Below, piece by piece: positions 49,350 to 58,223 of a stretch of DNA of 61,691 bases. Positions within the stretch are counted from its first letter, which is position 1, and each line of letters begins with the position of its first letter. The translations under genes were made by a program, and so were the position numbers. The notes under the pieces were generated by a model. It searched no databases. It saw only the letters and a list, made by a program, of their open reading frames with translations, and was not told where the DNA came from. Origin of the DNA: a virus; IMG/VR virus record IMGVR_UViG_3300027782_006460, positions 1 to 61,691 of that record. One strand, given 5' to 3'.

Positions 49350-50921
49350 TTATAAAATTTTATTATTGCAACTAGAACTAGTAACAGTATTGTTACATGC
49401 AGAATAACGAACAGCACAAGACTTGTAATTAGTTGGCTCTTCATTTTCTGTTTTCGGACATCCATAAGGACAACAGCCTGAATTATTATCTGGTTTCCAG
49501 CATTTTTTATATTCAGGTTGACCTTTTATTGTGCAGTTGTTTATAAACCCAAAATCACTTTGCATTTTAATTCTTGTTAATTTATTGTCATTATCTTTGT
49601 CAATAAACCAATTATGTTTTTTGTCATTACCAATTAAATCTTTAGAAAAAAGATAATTAACAAAAGATTCAGCTTCTTGATAAGAATCAATTTCATCACT
49701 AAAAACTGAAAGAACATTTAATTTATTCTTTTCATCATCATGGAAAGAATCACATGCCAATTGAACTTTTATTTTATTGCTGTTTGAATTTACAAAAATT
49801 TCCTTTTTACTTACAAACAAATAATTTTCTTTTTCTGCTGATAAAATTGATATATTGGAAAGACTCAATTGCTGCACATCAGAAGCAGTTAAAATATTTC
49901 TTTTCTTGAAAACATCTATAAGTATAGAACTGTACAACTTTCCATTTATTTTCTTATCAGTAGCAATCATACATTTCGCCAACGAATTAAAAAACTTCAC
50001 AGTTGCAGGAACTTTTGTTACAGATTCAAATAAAAGTTTAGTTACTATATCTCTAGCTTGAATCAAAGAAGCTTTTGATTTTCCTAATTTTTCATATATT
50101 GAAACAAAAATATCATAAAAAGCACCTGTCCAAACAACACTAAAACTATGAATTTCTTTTATTAAACCTTCTCCATCAGTTGGAAGAAAATCAGGATTAA
50201 CATAAGATTGCGAATTAAAAGCATTTCTGAGTCCGTGAGGAATTTTCAAGGCACTTCCAAATTGTTCTGCTAACTCCGAGACAAAATTGTTTTGCCTCAA
50301 ATTTCCTTTTGTATCAATTAAAATGGTGTTAATTACTGAGTCATATTGCAAAATGTTTAAAAGTGCTATCAAATCACCAAAAGATTCATGAAATGCACCT
50401 ATTTCAAATGCAGCAGCATTCCAGAAATCTGGTCTTATTGCATCTAATATTGCATGCCCTAATTCATGTGTGACAATATCACTTGATTCCACGGAATAAA
50501 TTAATTTTCCATCAGCATAAGAATTAAAATAGAAAAACTTTAAAGAACTTCTATCATAATAAGCATTTGCATCTTTTCCTGCTCTTGGATAAACAACTAA
50601 ATTATTTGTTGCTGCCCATTTTTTTATATTTGATGGAAAAAATTTTTGCAATGAATTCAAACAATTTGTTAAAGAAATATATGCATTATCAGCTTGCCAT
50701 TGTACTGATCCTAAAACAGAACCACCAACATTAGTCATGTTATTTACTTTTAATTTCATGAAGTTATTAACAGGCAAATTAACATTTTCTTTTATGTTTG
50801 GGGTTGAAGGATCATTTATGTAATGTAAAGTTAACTTACTTGTTGCATTAACACACATGGGCTTTTTAAAAGTAAAAAATCTTTTAACATAATTAAATAT
50901 GATACTGCAAATTTTAAACAT
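49350..50921 (-). CDS. thermolysin-like zinc metalloprotease (gluzincin)
   Basis: A 523-residue protein starting at ATG 50921 with AAAGGAA upstream. HELGH (152-156, in DIVTHELGHAIL) is the zinc site, HESFGD (178-183) supplies the third ligand Glu and downstream Asp as in M4/M36 proteases (N-E-x-x-S-D), and EIHSFSVVWTGAFYDIF (about 250-266) resembles the region with the transition-state His. The hydrophobic N-terminus (MFKICSIIFNYVKRFF) may be a signal or anchor. The last ~60 residues contain about ten Cys (CCPYGCPKTEN), typical of an extracellular or virion-surface domain. Its target may be a host surface protein or phage protein maturation. Confidence 0.82.
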   Translation of the reverse strand: MFKICSIIFNYVKRFFTFKKPMCVNATSKLTLHYINDPSTPNIKENVNLPVNNFMKLKVNNMTNVGGSVLGSVQWQADNAYISLTNCLNSLQKFFPSNIKKWAATNNLVVYPRAGKDANAYYDRSSLKFFYFNSYADGKLIYSVESSDIVTHELGHAILDAIRPDFWNAAAFEIGAFHESFGDLIALLNILQYDSVINTILIDTKGNLRQNNFVSELAEQFGSALKIPHGLRNAFNSQSYVNPDFLPTDGEGLIKEIHSFSVVWTGAFYDIFVSIYEKLGKSKASLIQARDIVTKLLFESVTKVPATVKFFNSLAKCMIATDKKINGKLYSSILIDVFKKRNILTASDVQQLSLSNISILSAEKENYLFVSKKEIFVNSNSNKIKVQLACDSFHDDEKNKLNVLSVFSDEIDSYQEAESFVNYLFSKDLIGNDKKHNWFIDKDNDNKLTRIKMQSDFGFINNCTIKGQPEYKKCWKPDNNSGCCPYGCPKTENEEPTNYKSCAVRYSACNNTVTSSSCNNKIL

Positions 50922-50967
50922 AGAATTTCCTTTTTCAAATTTAAAAAATATTACTAATGTATCTATT

Positions 50968-51489
50968 ATGAACATTGAAAATAAAATAAAAGAACAAAGA
51001 TTAGCCCTAGCACTTAATAAAAATTTTTTCGGGCCACAAGGCAAACTATCTATTATCTGTCAAATGTTTGGCAATTCCATAATTGAAGATTATTTTGGAA
51101 GAGATCAAACAGATTTAGTTTATGGCGATATTGAAGAAAAAAATCAATTTGAAACATTTTCAGAAGATCATACAAGTTGTCTATTAGGATATTTTTATGA
51201 TGGTATAAACTTGGGAAATCATTTAGAAATAAAATACTTAATAAATGAAAATGAAATCAAACTTTATTACAAGGGATATGTTAAATATCATGAATTAGCC
51301 AATGAATTATTATCTTATATACCTGAAAAAGAATGGGAGTCTTCTGTTGAAGCTATTTTTATTAGAAGTATAGAAAGACTTAAAAAGGTAAATGAAGAAA
51401 AATTACAAAAGAAAAATGCTAGTGTTGAAAGAATGGAAAAAGAACTTATAGATAAAATAAGATCTAAATGGGGAGATGATTTAATTTGA
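50968..51489 (+). CDS. hypothetical protein
   Basis: A 173-residue protein starting at ATG 50968. The longer in-frame start at 50899 would overlap the divergent protease start. The N-terminal half is mixed (NKNFFGPQGKLSIICQMFGN); the C-terminal ~50 residues are a charged helix (IRSIERLKKVNEEKLQKKNA). No family is recognised. It ends 2 nt before the end of the convergent structural gene. The ribosome site is poor. Confidence 0.5.
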   Translation: MNIENKIKEQRLALALNKNFFGPQGKLSIICQMFGNSIIEDYFGRDQTDLVYGDIEEKNQFETFSEDHTSCLLGYFYDGINLGNHLEIKYLINENEIKLYYKGYVKYHELANELLSYIPEKEWESSVEAIFIRSIERLKKVNEEKLQKKNASVERMEKELIDKIRSKWGDDLI

Positions 51490-51491
51490 AA

Positions 51492-52310
51492 CTACGGTTC
51501 AATCAAATCACTTTCTTGTAAAATATAAGGTATTTCTAAAACACCAGTAATGTTTACTCCTTCATATTGATAAACTATTTTCTTGCACATTTGTCCAACT
51601 TTTGATCCCGCATTATAAATAAGCTTATAGTCAACAATACTTCCACTAGAATAAACAGTTTTAGTAAATGTATAAAGTGGAGAAGCACTTGCCAATAATT
51701 TCCAATCTGGGGTTTGAGAAAGAGGATCAAATCCTGCATTTGTAATTACCTTGGCATCATCTTCATCTAAAGGATCAAGATAAAGAATTCTTTGAGTTCC
51801 TAAATTTAAATAACTATAAATATTCTGAATTGAATATTGCTGAAATAAATCAGGTAATTCTTTTACTGGTGCATATTTATTTATGGCTAGAGGAAAGCAA
51901 GCACTTTTGTTAGAAATGTAACATTTAAAGAAAGTTCTATTTTTTGCAACTATCAAAACAGTATTTTTTGCATCCATAGCATTAAATTTAATATATTTTG
52001 CAGTAAAAAATTCTGCAAACTGACTATTTGCATTTAATACTGAGACAATTTCCGCAGCAGTAACAGCGGTAATTGTATCTCCTGTTAAAGTTACTGTAAA
52101 AGGATGAAAATGCAACATTTCAGGATCTGTTGCAACATTAAATATCAAATCAGCACCTTCAGATAAATCATAAGGTTCTAAATTATAAGCAGCAATATAA
52201 CTTGGGCTATTTCTGTTTGCCCCTATATTATACGAAATAGTATATTGAGGGCCAATTCCAAACAAAGACCCATTAAATGTAAACTCAAACGGATTTTGAA
52301 AAAATGCCAT
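51492..52310 (-). CDS. putative virion structural protein
   Basis: A 272-residue protein, beta-rich and low in charge: MAFFQNPFEFTFNGSLFGIG, GADLIFNVATDPEMLHFHPFTVTLTGDTI, and a C-terminal YQYEGVNITGVLEIPYILQ. There is no enzyme motif. AAAAGGA lies 8 nt before ATG 52310 and a TTTAAATA box (52342-52349) about 30 nt upstream gives it a normal leader, as expected for an abundant late protein. It may be a head-decoration, tail or neck protein; not resolved. Confidence 0.55.
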   Translation of the reverse strand: MAFFQNPFEFTFNGSLFGIGPQYTISYNIGANRNSPSYIAAYNLEPYDLSEGADLIFNVATDPEMLHFHPFTVTLTGDTITAVTAAEIVSVLNANSQFAEFFTAKYIKFNAMDAKNTVLIVAKNRTFFKCYISNKSACFPLAINKYAPVKELPDLFQQYSIQNIYSYLNLGTQRILYLDPLDEDDAKVITNAGFDPLSQTPDWKLLASASPLYTFTKTVYSSGSIVDYKLIYNAGSKVGQMCKKIVYQYEGVNITGVLEIPYILQESDLIEP

Positions 52311-52340
52311 ATTATTTTCCTTTTAGTAAACTTAACTTAT

Positions 52341-52784
52341 CTATTTAAAATTTGATAAAATTTGTTTTAAATTATCTGCATCTGATCTACTATGTTCAAT
52401 TTGTTGCTCAAGAAATACTTCAAGCCATTTAAAAGATGCAAAGTCATTTAATGATTCTGCATCTTTTAATCTATTGCAATAATTTCTAACAACTTCCATT
52501 TCCATATTGTAAGCATATCTGATTATTTGCTCAGCATCAGTTAATACTGGAAAATCTACGAATCCAACATCAGAATCTTCTAATTTACCATTCATTCCAA
52601 TGATGAAATCCTGAAATTCTTGCACATGCTTCATTTCTGATGCTGCTTCACCCATAAGGAAATTTCTAAGACTTATCCTATTGCTTCCTGTTATCGTACT
52701 TGCATGAGTAAGATAAAACAACATGTGTTTTCTTTCATTTTTCAAATCTTGTTTTAAAATTTCAATTAATTCGTCATTGTGCAT
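52341..52784 (-). CDS. ferritin-like di-iron four-helix protein
   Basis: A 147-residue all-helical protein with ferritin/rubrerythrin-type metal motifs: E17 in LKNERKHMLFY, E50-x-x-H53 in GEAASEMKHVQEF, acidic residues in NMEMEVVRNYCNR (95 and 97), and the C-terminal helix FLEQQIEHSRSDADNL with E126, E130 and H131. The second E-x-x-H is Q-x-x-H here, so the di-iron site may be altered. Length fits bacterioferritin/Dps-like proteins (about 150-160). TGAGGA is 6 nt before ATG. It may store or detoxify iron or oxygen species in the infected cell, or deliver iron to the virion. Confidence 0.75.
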   Translation of the reverse strand: MHNDELIEILKQDLKNERKHMLFYLTHASTITGSNRISLRNFLMGEAASEMKHVQEFQDFIIGMNGKLEDSDVGFVDFPVLTDAEQIIRYAYNMEMEVVRNYCNRLKDAESLNDFASFKWLEVFLEQQIEHSRSDADNLKQILSNFK

Positions 52785-52816
52785 AATTATTCCTCAGTAA
52801 AATATAATTATTTAAA

Positions 52817-52824
52817 ATATAATA
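52817..52824 (+). promoter_or_regulatory. possible late-type box ATATAATA before terminase
   Basis: ATATAATA-TAGT-ATG. The gene has no ribosome site. It also contains a plain TATAAT, so it could be recognised by the host sigma factor instead. Confidence 0.3.
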
Positions 52825-52828
52825 TAGT

Positions 52829-54670
52829 ATGGCAAATTTCAAGACTAATTATTTAAAAAAATACGATAAAAACTTTTTCCACTTTGATTTTAATCAATTT
52901 GAAATACCAACAACTGAAACTTTACAAGATTTAAATAACTTAAATTTTGAAGATCAACAAAAAGAAATTTTAAAATGCACTAAAAGTTTTAGTTACTTTT
53001 GCCACAAATATGTCAAAATATTACATCCAACAAAAGGACTAATACCGTTTGTAATATACAAATATCAAAACAAATGCATTCAAGAATATGAACGCTCAAG
53101 ATTTAACATCATAAGTAAATTTAGACAGGGTGGACTTACTACTGTTACATTATTGTACGGAATGTGGCGGTGCATGTTTAAACTTGATCAACAAATCATG
53201 TTGTTATCAAAAACAGACAGAGAAGCTACTATTATCGGCATGATTGTAGATCGTGCAGTTGAATATTTACCTGAATGGTTGAAACCAAATAAAGATAGTG
53301 GCAAGTGGAATGACCATTTAAAACAATTCATGGAAACTGGAGGCAACATGATGTTTTATTCTCCAGAAGCAGCCAGAGGTAAAGCAACAAGCTTGCTTAT
53401 AATTGACGAAGCAGCGTTTATCCCTGACATGGAAACGCATTGGAAAGCTATGTGGCCTGTACTTAGCACAGGGGGTAATTGCGTAGTTATTTCAACTGTA
53501 AATGGTGTTGGTAATTGGTATGAAGAAACATATTCTGCTGCTAAAGAAAAATTAAATATGTTTAATGTTATTGATTTAGATTATTGGGAGCATCCTGATT
53601 ACTGTGATTCAAAAAATCCTAACTGGTCAATAGAACAAAAAGCACAATTGGGAGAAAGAGGTTTTCTACAGGAAGTTTTAAGAGTATTTTTAGGATCTGG
53701 TGAAACTTATATTTCAAGCAATAAACTTACTGAATTAGACAGAACTACAAAAAAGAAAATACCATATAAAAAAATACTTCCTAGTTGGGCAAATAGATCT
53801 GATATATCTGAAAATGATATGGGAAAAGGTGCTTTGTGGATCTGGAAAGAACCTATTGATGGACAAGAATACATAGCTGGACTAGATTCTGCCGAAGGAA
53901 TTGGAGATGGTGGAGATAATTCTTGTTTGCAAATTATAAATCAAAACACATTAGAACAAGTAGCTGAATTTTATAGCAATAATATTCCAACTCATGAATT
54001 TGCTCAAGTATCAAAAGAAATTGCTAGTTTTTACAACAAAGCATTAATTGTTGTTGAAGATATGAGCACAGGTGGGGCCATACTAAATTCTTTATTACAT
54101 GAATATTTTTACGAAAACTTATTTTACAATAACGCTCACACAAGCAAAAATCCTAAACCTGGTGTTAAAATAACTGTTCAAAACAGACCTATTATACTTC
54201 AAACATTTCAACAAAAAATCTACAATGATTCTTTGAAAATAAACTCTATGAGACTTGTCAATGAATTAAAAACTTTTGAATACAATGTAGTTTCAAAAAA
54301 GGCACAAGCACAAAGAGGAAAGCATGATGATGCAATCATGGCTACTGCATTAGCTTTATATGCGAGAGATAGCATGTTCAACAACATGTCCGCATTTAAC
54401 ATGAAGTCATCAAATTCAGGCAATGTTGTTGTTCAGAGCCAAACTGTTAATCAATTAAGGGAAGAGCTTAAAGAAAGTTTGAATAAAATGATTGTTTTTA
54501 ATGATGATAATTATGATTTCGACAACGATCCAAATGATCTAGATGAACAAACAAAAGAAATGCTGATAAACAAATACAGAAACAAGAATGACATACTGAA
54601 AGAATTTGGCTGGAGTATTTTAATTACAATTAATGTATATTTAACCAATATTGCGAATCAAATATTTTAA
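52829..54670 (+). CDS. terminase large subunit (gp17-like)
   Basis: A 613-residue packaging motor. The ATPase domain has a deviant Walker A, KFRQGGLTT (97-105, Lys of GKT replaced but K/R upstream), motif LLSKTDREA, and Walker B LLIIDEAAFI (199-208) with catalytic Glu. The RNase H-like nuclease domain has YIAGLDSAEG (about 349-358), VVEDMSTGG (about 407-415) and KHDDAIMATALA (about 495-506), giving the three acidic residues. It is the DNA translocase and headful nuclease at the portal. It is followed 10 nt later by a small basic gene; a small terminase subunit is not recognised nearby. Confidence 0.93.
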   Translation: MANFKTNYLKKYDKNFFHFDFNQFEIPTTETLQDLNNLNFEDQQKEILKCTKSFSYFCHKYVKILHPTKGLIPFVIYKYQNKCIQEYERSRFNIISKFRQGGLTTVTLLYGMWRCMFKLDQQIMLLSKTDREATIIGMIVDRAVEYLPEWLKPNKDSGKWNDHLKQFMETGGNMMFYSPEAARGKATSLLIIDEAAFIPDMETHWKAMWPVLSTGGNCVVISTVNGVGNWYEETYSAAKEKLNMFNVIDLDYWEHPDYCDSKNPNWSIEQKAQLGERGFLQEVLRVFLGSGETYISSNKLTELDRTTKKKIPYKKILPSWANRSDISENDMGKGALWIWKEPIDGQEYIAGLDSAEGIGDGGDNSCLQIINQNTLEQVAEFYSNNIPTHEFAQVSKEIASFYNKALIVVEDMSTGGAILNSLLHEYFYENLFYNNAHTSKNPKPGVKITVQNRPIILQTFQQKIYNDSLKINSMRLVNELKTFEYNVVSKKAQAQRGKHDDAIMATALALYARDSMFNNMSAFNMKSSNSGNVVVQSQTVNQLREELKESLNKMIVFNDDNYDFDNDPNDLDEQTKEMLINKYRNKNDILKEFGWSILITINVYLTNIANQIF

Positions 54671-54680
54671 AGGTGCTTTC

Positions 54681-54971
54681 ATGAACAATAATCAACTTAA
54701 AAATGTTTTAAAATTAGCAGTAAATCTTTCCATGAGAGAAAACAAAGATATTATACCTCTGCTTCAAAAAGCTTTTCAAATAATTGAAATAAACGAATTG
54801 AAACAAAAAAATAAATTAAAAAAGAAAAAAGAAAGTGCAAAAGAAGATCCAAAAAACACAAAAGGTAATTTAAAAACAATAGATGACTTAATAAAAAAAG
54901 AATCTGATTTTTTAAATAAAAAAATAGAAAAAAATTCCACATCAACTCCAAACAGTATTTTATTAGATTAA
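54681..54971 (+). CDS. small basic hypothetical protein after terminase
   Basis: A 96-residue Lys-rich protein (KNKLKKKKESAKEDPKNTKG) with a helical N-terminus. ATG 54681 is chosen because AAAGGTGC lies 6 nt upstream; the longer frame from 54651 overlaps the terminase end. The charge and position would allow DNA or packaging-related binding. Its stop shares TTAA with the convergent gene. No family is recognised. Confidence 0.55.
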   Translation: MNNNQLKNVLKLAVNLSMRENKDIIPLLQKAFQIIEINELKQKNKLKKKKESAKEDPKNTKGNLKTIDDLIKKESDFLNKKIEKNSTSTPNSILLD

Positions 54972-55576
54972 AAAATATTAATTTTTTTCATTTCTTTCAT
55001 TTTAATCATAAAAGAAAAATATCTCTCAAAACAATTTTCTGGAATTCCATGTGTTTCCTTTTCGTATTTTAATGTGAAATCTAAAGATGGAAACAACTTG
55101 TATTTTTGATTAATATGAGAACACAAATTTTTACTGTCAGAATAACCTTCTATATAAACATTAGGATTTTGAACTTGACACATAAGCTCACAAATTCTTC
55201 TCAACCTAAAAGAATAATATCTTTTTGATATATCAGCGTTATAACCTGTTTGTTTGTTTATTTTATCAAGAGTTTCAATTCCATTTCCCAAATAAAATAA
55301 AAATTCAACATCCTCATTTTTAAATAAACTTTTACATCCAATTTTATAATTAAAAAAAATTGTATCTAAGTAAATTTTATCTTTTCCTTGCCATGTATGA
55401 TCTTTTTTCTTAAGAAACGAACAAGTTGGGTCGTTGTAATCCACAGTTCTTTCAGGATTATTATTCAAAAACCCATTAATTCTCGAATGATATAACATAA
55501 TGTTGTACAAATCAAGAACACCACATCCATAATGGGATATTAGTAAAATCACTTTTTTTCTGTTAAAATATAGCAT
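54968..55576 (-). CDS. hypothetical protein, weakly sulfotransferase-like
   Basis: A 202-residue protein. The N-terminus KKVILLISHYGCGVLDLYNI has a G-C-G loop where sulfotransferases have the PAPS P-loop, and the middle (YYSFRLRRICELM) could be the 3'-phosphate helix, but the diagnostic R-x-P is missing. It may be a divergent relative of the partial gene at the left end of the window. It lies antisense between the terminase and portal genes, suggesting later insertion. Function is uncertain. Confidence 0.4.
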   Translation of the reverse strand: MLYFNRKKVILLISHYGCGVLDLYNIMLYHSRINGFLNNNPERTVDYNDPTCSFLKKKDHTWQGKDKIYLDTIFFNYKIGCKSLFKNEDVEFLFYLGNGIETLDKINKQTGYNADISKRYYSFRLRRICELMCQVQNPNVYIEGYSDSKNLCSHINQKYKLFPSLDFTLKYEKETHGIPENCFERYFSFMIKMKEMKKINIF

Positions 55577-55616
55577 ACATATATATGATAGTTAAGTACA
55601 TAAGAGGAAATTTAGT

Positions 55617-58157
55617 ATGCCATCTCCAATTTGGGCTGATTTTTATAAAACATTCACATATGCTTTTTCTGAAGATCCTTTAACTAAGAAAATAGCAACC
55701 AAAGATATTATTGGTGCAGGGATCTCACAACCTGATTCAGTTCCTTCATTAAGCCCAGATGGTGGGTTTTACGGTAGTCAAGATCAAAGAATAGTTAGAT
55801 TCAGAGAAAGCAATGATTTTATTGATTTATCAACTATTGCAAATAGAATGTCTCGTTATAAAGAATATGATCGTTTAAGAGCTATGCCAGAAATAGAAAC
55901 TGTTTTAAACATTTATTCAGATGAGGCTTGTATTTCAGGTGATACAAAAATTTCAACTCCTTTTGGTTTGAAAACTATGAAGGAACTGTACGAAACAAAA
56001 AAAAATGAAAAATTTTTAGTTTATTGTTATGATTCTGAGAAGAAAGATTACACATTGGGTTGGGCATATGATCCAAGAATTACAAAAACTAGCCAAACTA
56101 TTAAAGTTTATTTTGACAATGCTTCTTTTTTAGAATGTACAGAAGATCACAAAATATTAAAAAGAGATGGAAGTTGGATAGAAGCTGGCAAACTCAAACC
56201 TTTTGATGAAATAATGCCTTTTTACAGAATAAAACCTAATCAAGATTTAACAGAATCAAAAATCTCACAATATCCAAGAATTTTCACACATAATAAAGGT
56301 TGGATTCACGAAAGACAATTTGTTGATGAGTTTAAAGCAGAAAAAGACATTGATAAGTATGATCTTATTAATATGACCACCAGATTGATATCTGCTGGCA
56401 TGAAAATAAAAGATGTTTCAATGAAAACAAAAGTTCACAGACGAACTACTCAATATAGATTGAAAAATCATGGTTTTTCATTTAAGGAAATCAAATATTT
56501 AAAAACATTTAAAGACAGAAGAAAAGTTTTAAGCGTAGAAAAAGGTTCCATTCAAGAAGTATATGACCTTACTGTTGAAAAACATCATAATTTTGCAACA
56601 GATTCAATTATTGTACACAACTGCCAAAGAAACAACGATAACAATGTTTTTGATATTCGTTGTGAAAATCAAGATGTCAAAGAAGAGTTGACCTTTTTGT
56701 TTTTCCACAGAAGCATGTTGAATATGAATCGTAGATTATGGTCTGATTTTAAAAATCTTTTAGCTCATGGAGATATATTTTGGGAAATTGTTATTAATCA
56801 AGAAAATCCTACAGAAGGTATTTACAAAATAACAGGATTGCCAGCAGATTCTATGTACAGAATTGAAACGACAAAAGGAAATTGCATAGAATTTCAACAA
56901 AGTAAAGAAGGGCCAGATTACACATCTTTACTTTCCTCTCCTGTTGTTGACACAGATGATGCAAAATTAATGAGTGCAACTGCAATAAGGTTTGCTCCAG
57001 AACAAATTGTTCATGTGCGGATTGGAGAAGACAGAAAAACATTTTATCCTTATGGTGTTAGTGTAATTGAGCCAGCAAGAGGGCCAGCACAACAATTAAG
57101 ATTATGCGAAGATGCAATGTTAGTTTATAGATTATCCAGAAGTACTGAAAGAAGAATTTTTTATATAGATGTTGGTACTTTACCACCATTTAAAGCAGAA
57201 GCTTTTATTGAAAGAATGAAATCACAGTTTAGAAAACGAAAAGCTACAACAAGTAATCTTGGTGGAGGTGGTGCATCATCCATAGATGAAAGATGGCATG
57301 CTCCTGCAATTGACGAAGATTTTTGGCTACCCACAAGACCTAATTCACAAACTAAAATTGAAACACTACCAGGAGCTACTAATCTTGGTGAGGTATCTGA
57401 TGTTAATTACTTCAAAGAAAAATTATTTATTTCCTTAAATTTCCCCTTAAGTTATTTTCAAGCAAATGATTTCTCAATAACTAAAATGACATTGAGTTCT
57501 CAAGATAGCAGATTTGCTAGACTTGTTGAAAGATTTCAATCAGCGGTAGAAGATGGCATTTGGGAAATAGCTCATAGACATTTAAGGCTTAAAGGCTATC
57601 CCAAGGAAAGCTATAATGACCTTATGATTAAAATGACACCTCCAAGTGATTGGAGAGAATTAAGCAGAGCAGATGTTATAAGTGCAAGAATTACAAATGC
57701 ATCAACAATAAAATCTTCCTTGTTGTTATCTGATTATGACATCATAACAAAATATTTAAAGTATTCTGTAGATGATACTCAAGAAATGTTAGCAAGACTT
57801 AAAATTCAAAAACTTGAAGATGCCAAAATGCAAATATTAGGACAAAATCCTCAATTGCTAGGAATTGGAATTCCAGCAGATGAACAATCAAAAGAAAATC
57901 CAGAAATTGGAGCAACACCAGAAGGGCCAAATCCAGATTTATCTCCTGAAGGAGAATTGCCAGCTTTGAATGACAAAGAATCAGAATTGCCTTCTGTTCC
58001 TGAAATAGGCAAACAAAGTTCAGGAAAGTCAAACCAACCAAGTTCATTGCCAGACCCAACTCCTGAAGAAATAGAATTATTCGACATGGGCATTGAAGAT
58101 TACGCAGCTGAACAAGACAATGAAGAAATAGATTTTAGCGAAGATGAATATTTTTAA
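55617..58157 (+). CDS. portal protein (gp20-like) interrupted by an intein
   Basis: An 846-residue precursor. The host part (1-104 joined to 336-846, about 615 residues) is a T4-type portal: MPEIETVLNIYSDEA|CQRNNDNNVFDI, then LFFHRSMLNMNRRLWSDFKN, GDIFWEIVIN and LRLCEDAMLVYRLSRSTERRIFYIDVG, typical of the wing and stem, followed by SLNFPLSYFQ. The inserted C105-N335 has intein blocks (see separate entry). The C-terminal ~100 residues are acidic and Pro-rich. GAGGAAATTT precedes ATG 55617. Known role: dodecameric ring for DNA entry; a working portal would require splicing. Confidence 0.9.
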   Translation: MPSPIWADFYKTFTYAFSEDPLTKKIATKDIIGAGISQPDSVPSLSPDGGFYGSQDQRIVRFRESNDFIDLSTIANRMSRYKEYDRLRAMPEIETVLNIYSDEACISGDTKISTPFGLKTMKELYETKKNEKFLVYCYDSEKKDYTLGWAYDPRITKTSQTIKVYFDNASFLECTEDHKILKRDGSWIEAGKLKPFDEIMPFYRIKPNQDLTESKISQYPRIFTHNKGWIHERQFVDEFKAEKDIDKYDLINMTTRLISAGMKIKDVSMKTKVHRRTTQYRLKNHGFSFKEIKYLKTFKDRRKVLSVEKGSIQEVYDLTVEKHHNFATDSIIVHNCQRNNDNNVFDIRCENQDVKEELTFLFFHRSMLNMNRRLWSDFKNLLAHGDIFWEIVINQENPTEGIYKITGLPADSMYRIETTKGNCIEFQQSKEGPDYTSLLSSPVVDTDDAKLMSATAIRFAPEQIVHVRIGEDRKTFYPYGVSVIEPARGPAQQLRLCEDAMLVYRLSRSTERRIFYIDVGTLPPFKAEAFIERMKSQFRKRKATTSNLGGGGASSIDERWHAPAIDEDFWLPTRPNSQTKIETLPGATNLGEVSDVNYFKEKLFISLNFPLSYFQANDFSITKMTLSSQDSRFARLVERFQSAVEDGIWEIAHRHLRLKGYPKESYNDLMIKMTPPSDWRELSRADVISARITNASTIKSSLLLSDYDIITKYLKYSVDDTQEMLARLKIQKLEDAKMQILGQNPQLLGIGIPADEQSKENPEIGATPEGPNPDLSPEGELPALNDKESELPSVPEIGKQSSGKSNQPSSLPDPTPEEIELFDMGIEDYAAEQDNEEIDFSEDEYF
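55929..56621 (+). mobile_element. intein within the portal protein (231 aa)
   Basis: It runs from Cys105 (TGT 55929) to Asn335 (AAC ends 56621), with Cys336 as the +1 extein residue. Block A is CISGDTKISTPFGLKTMKEL, block B is LECTEDHKILKRDGSW (T-x-x-H), block F is VLSVEKGSIQEVYDLTVEKHHNF, and block G is SIIVHN followed by C. The central ~100 residues (about 205-300) hold HNKGWIHERQFVDEF and an HTH-like DVSMKTKVHRRTTQYRLKNH, perhaps a reduced homing endonuclease DNA-binding module. No LAGLIDADG motif or full HNH site is visible. Confidence 0.9.
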
Positions 58158-58163
58158 TTAAAT

Positions 58164-58215
58164 CCTTGATTTTAAATAATTTTTTTGTAACATAAACAAA
58201 AATTTAACATCAAGG
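58164..58215 (+). promoter_or_regulatory. 14-bp inverted repeat that would mask a ribosome site
   Basis: The arms ccttgattttaaat (58164-58177) and atttaacatcaagg (58202-58215) pair at 13 of 14 positions around a 24-nt loop. The right arm includes AAGG of the AAGGAG ribosome site of the gene at 58224. It could reduce translation or act as a 3' end for the portal transcript. Confidence 0.5.
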
Positions 58216-58223
58216 AGATGCCT

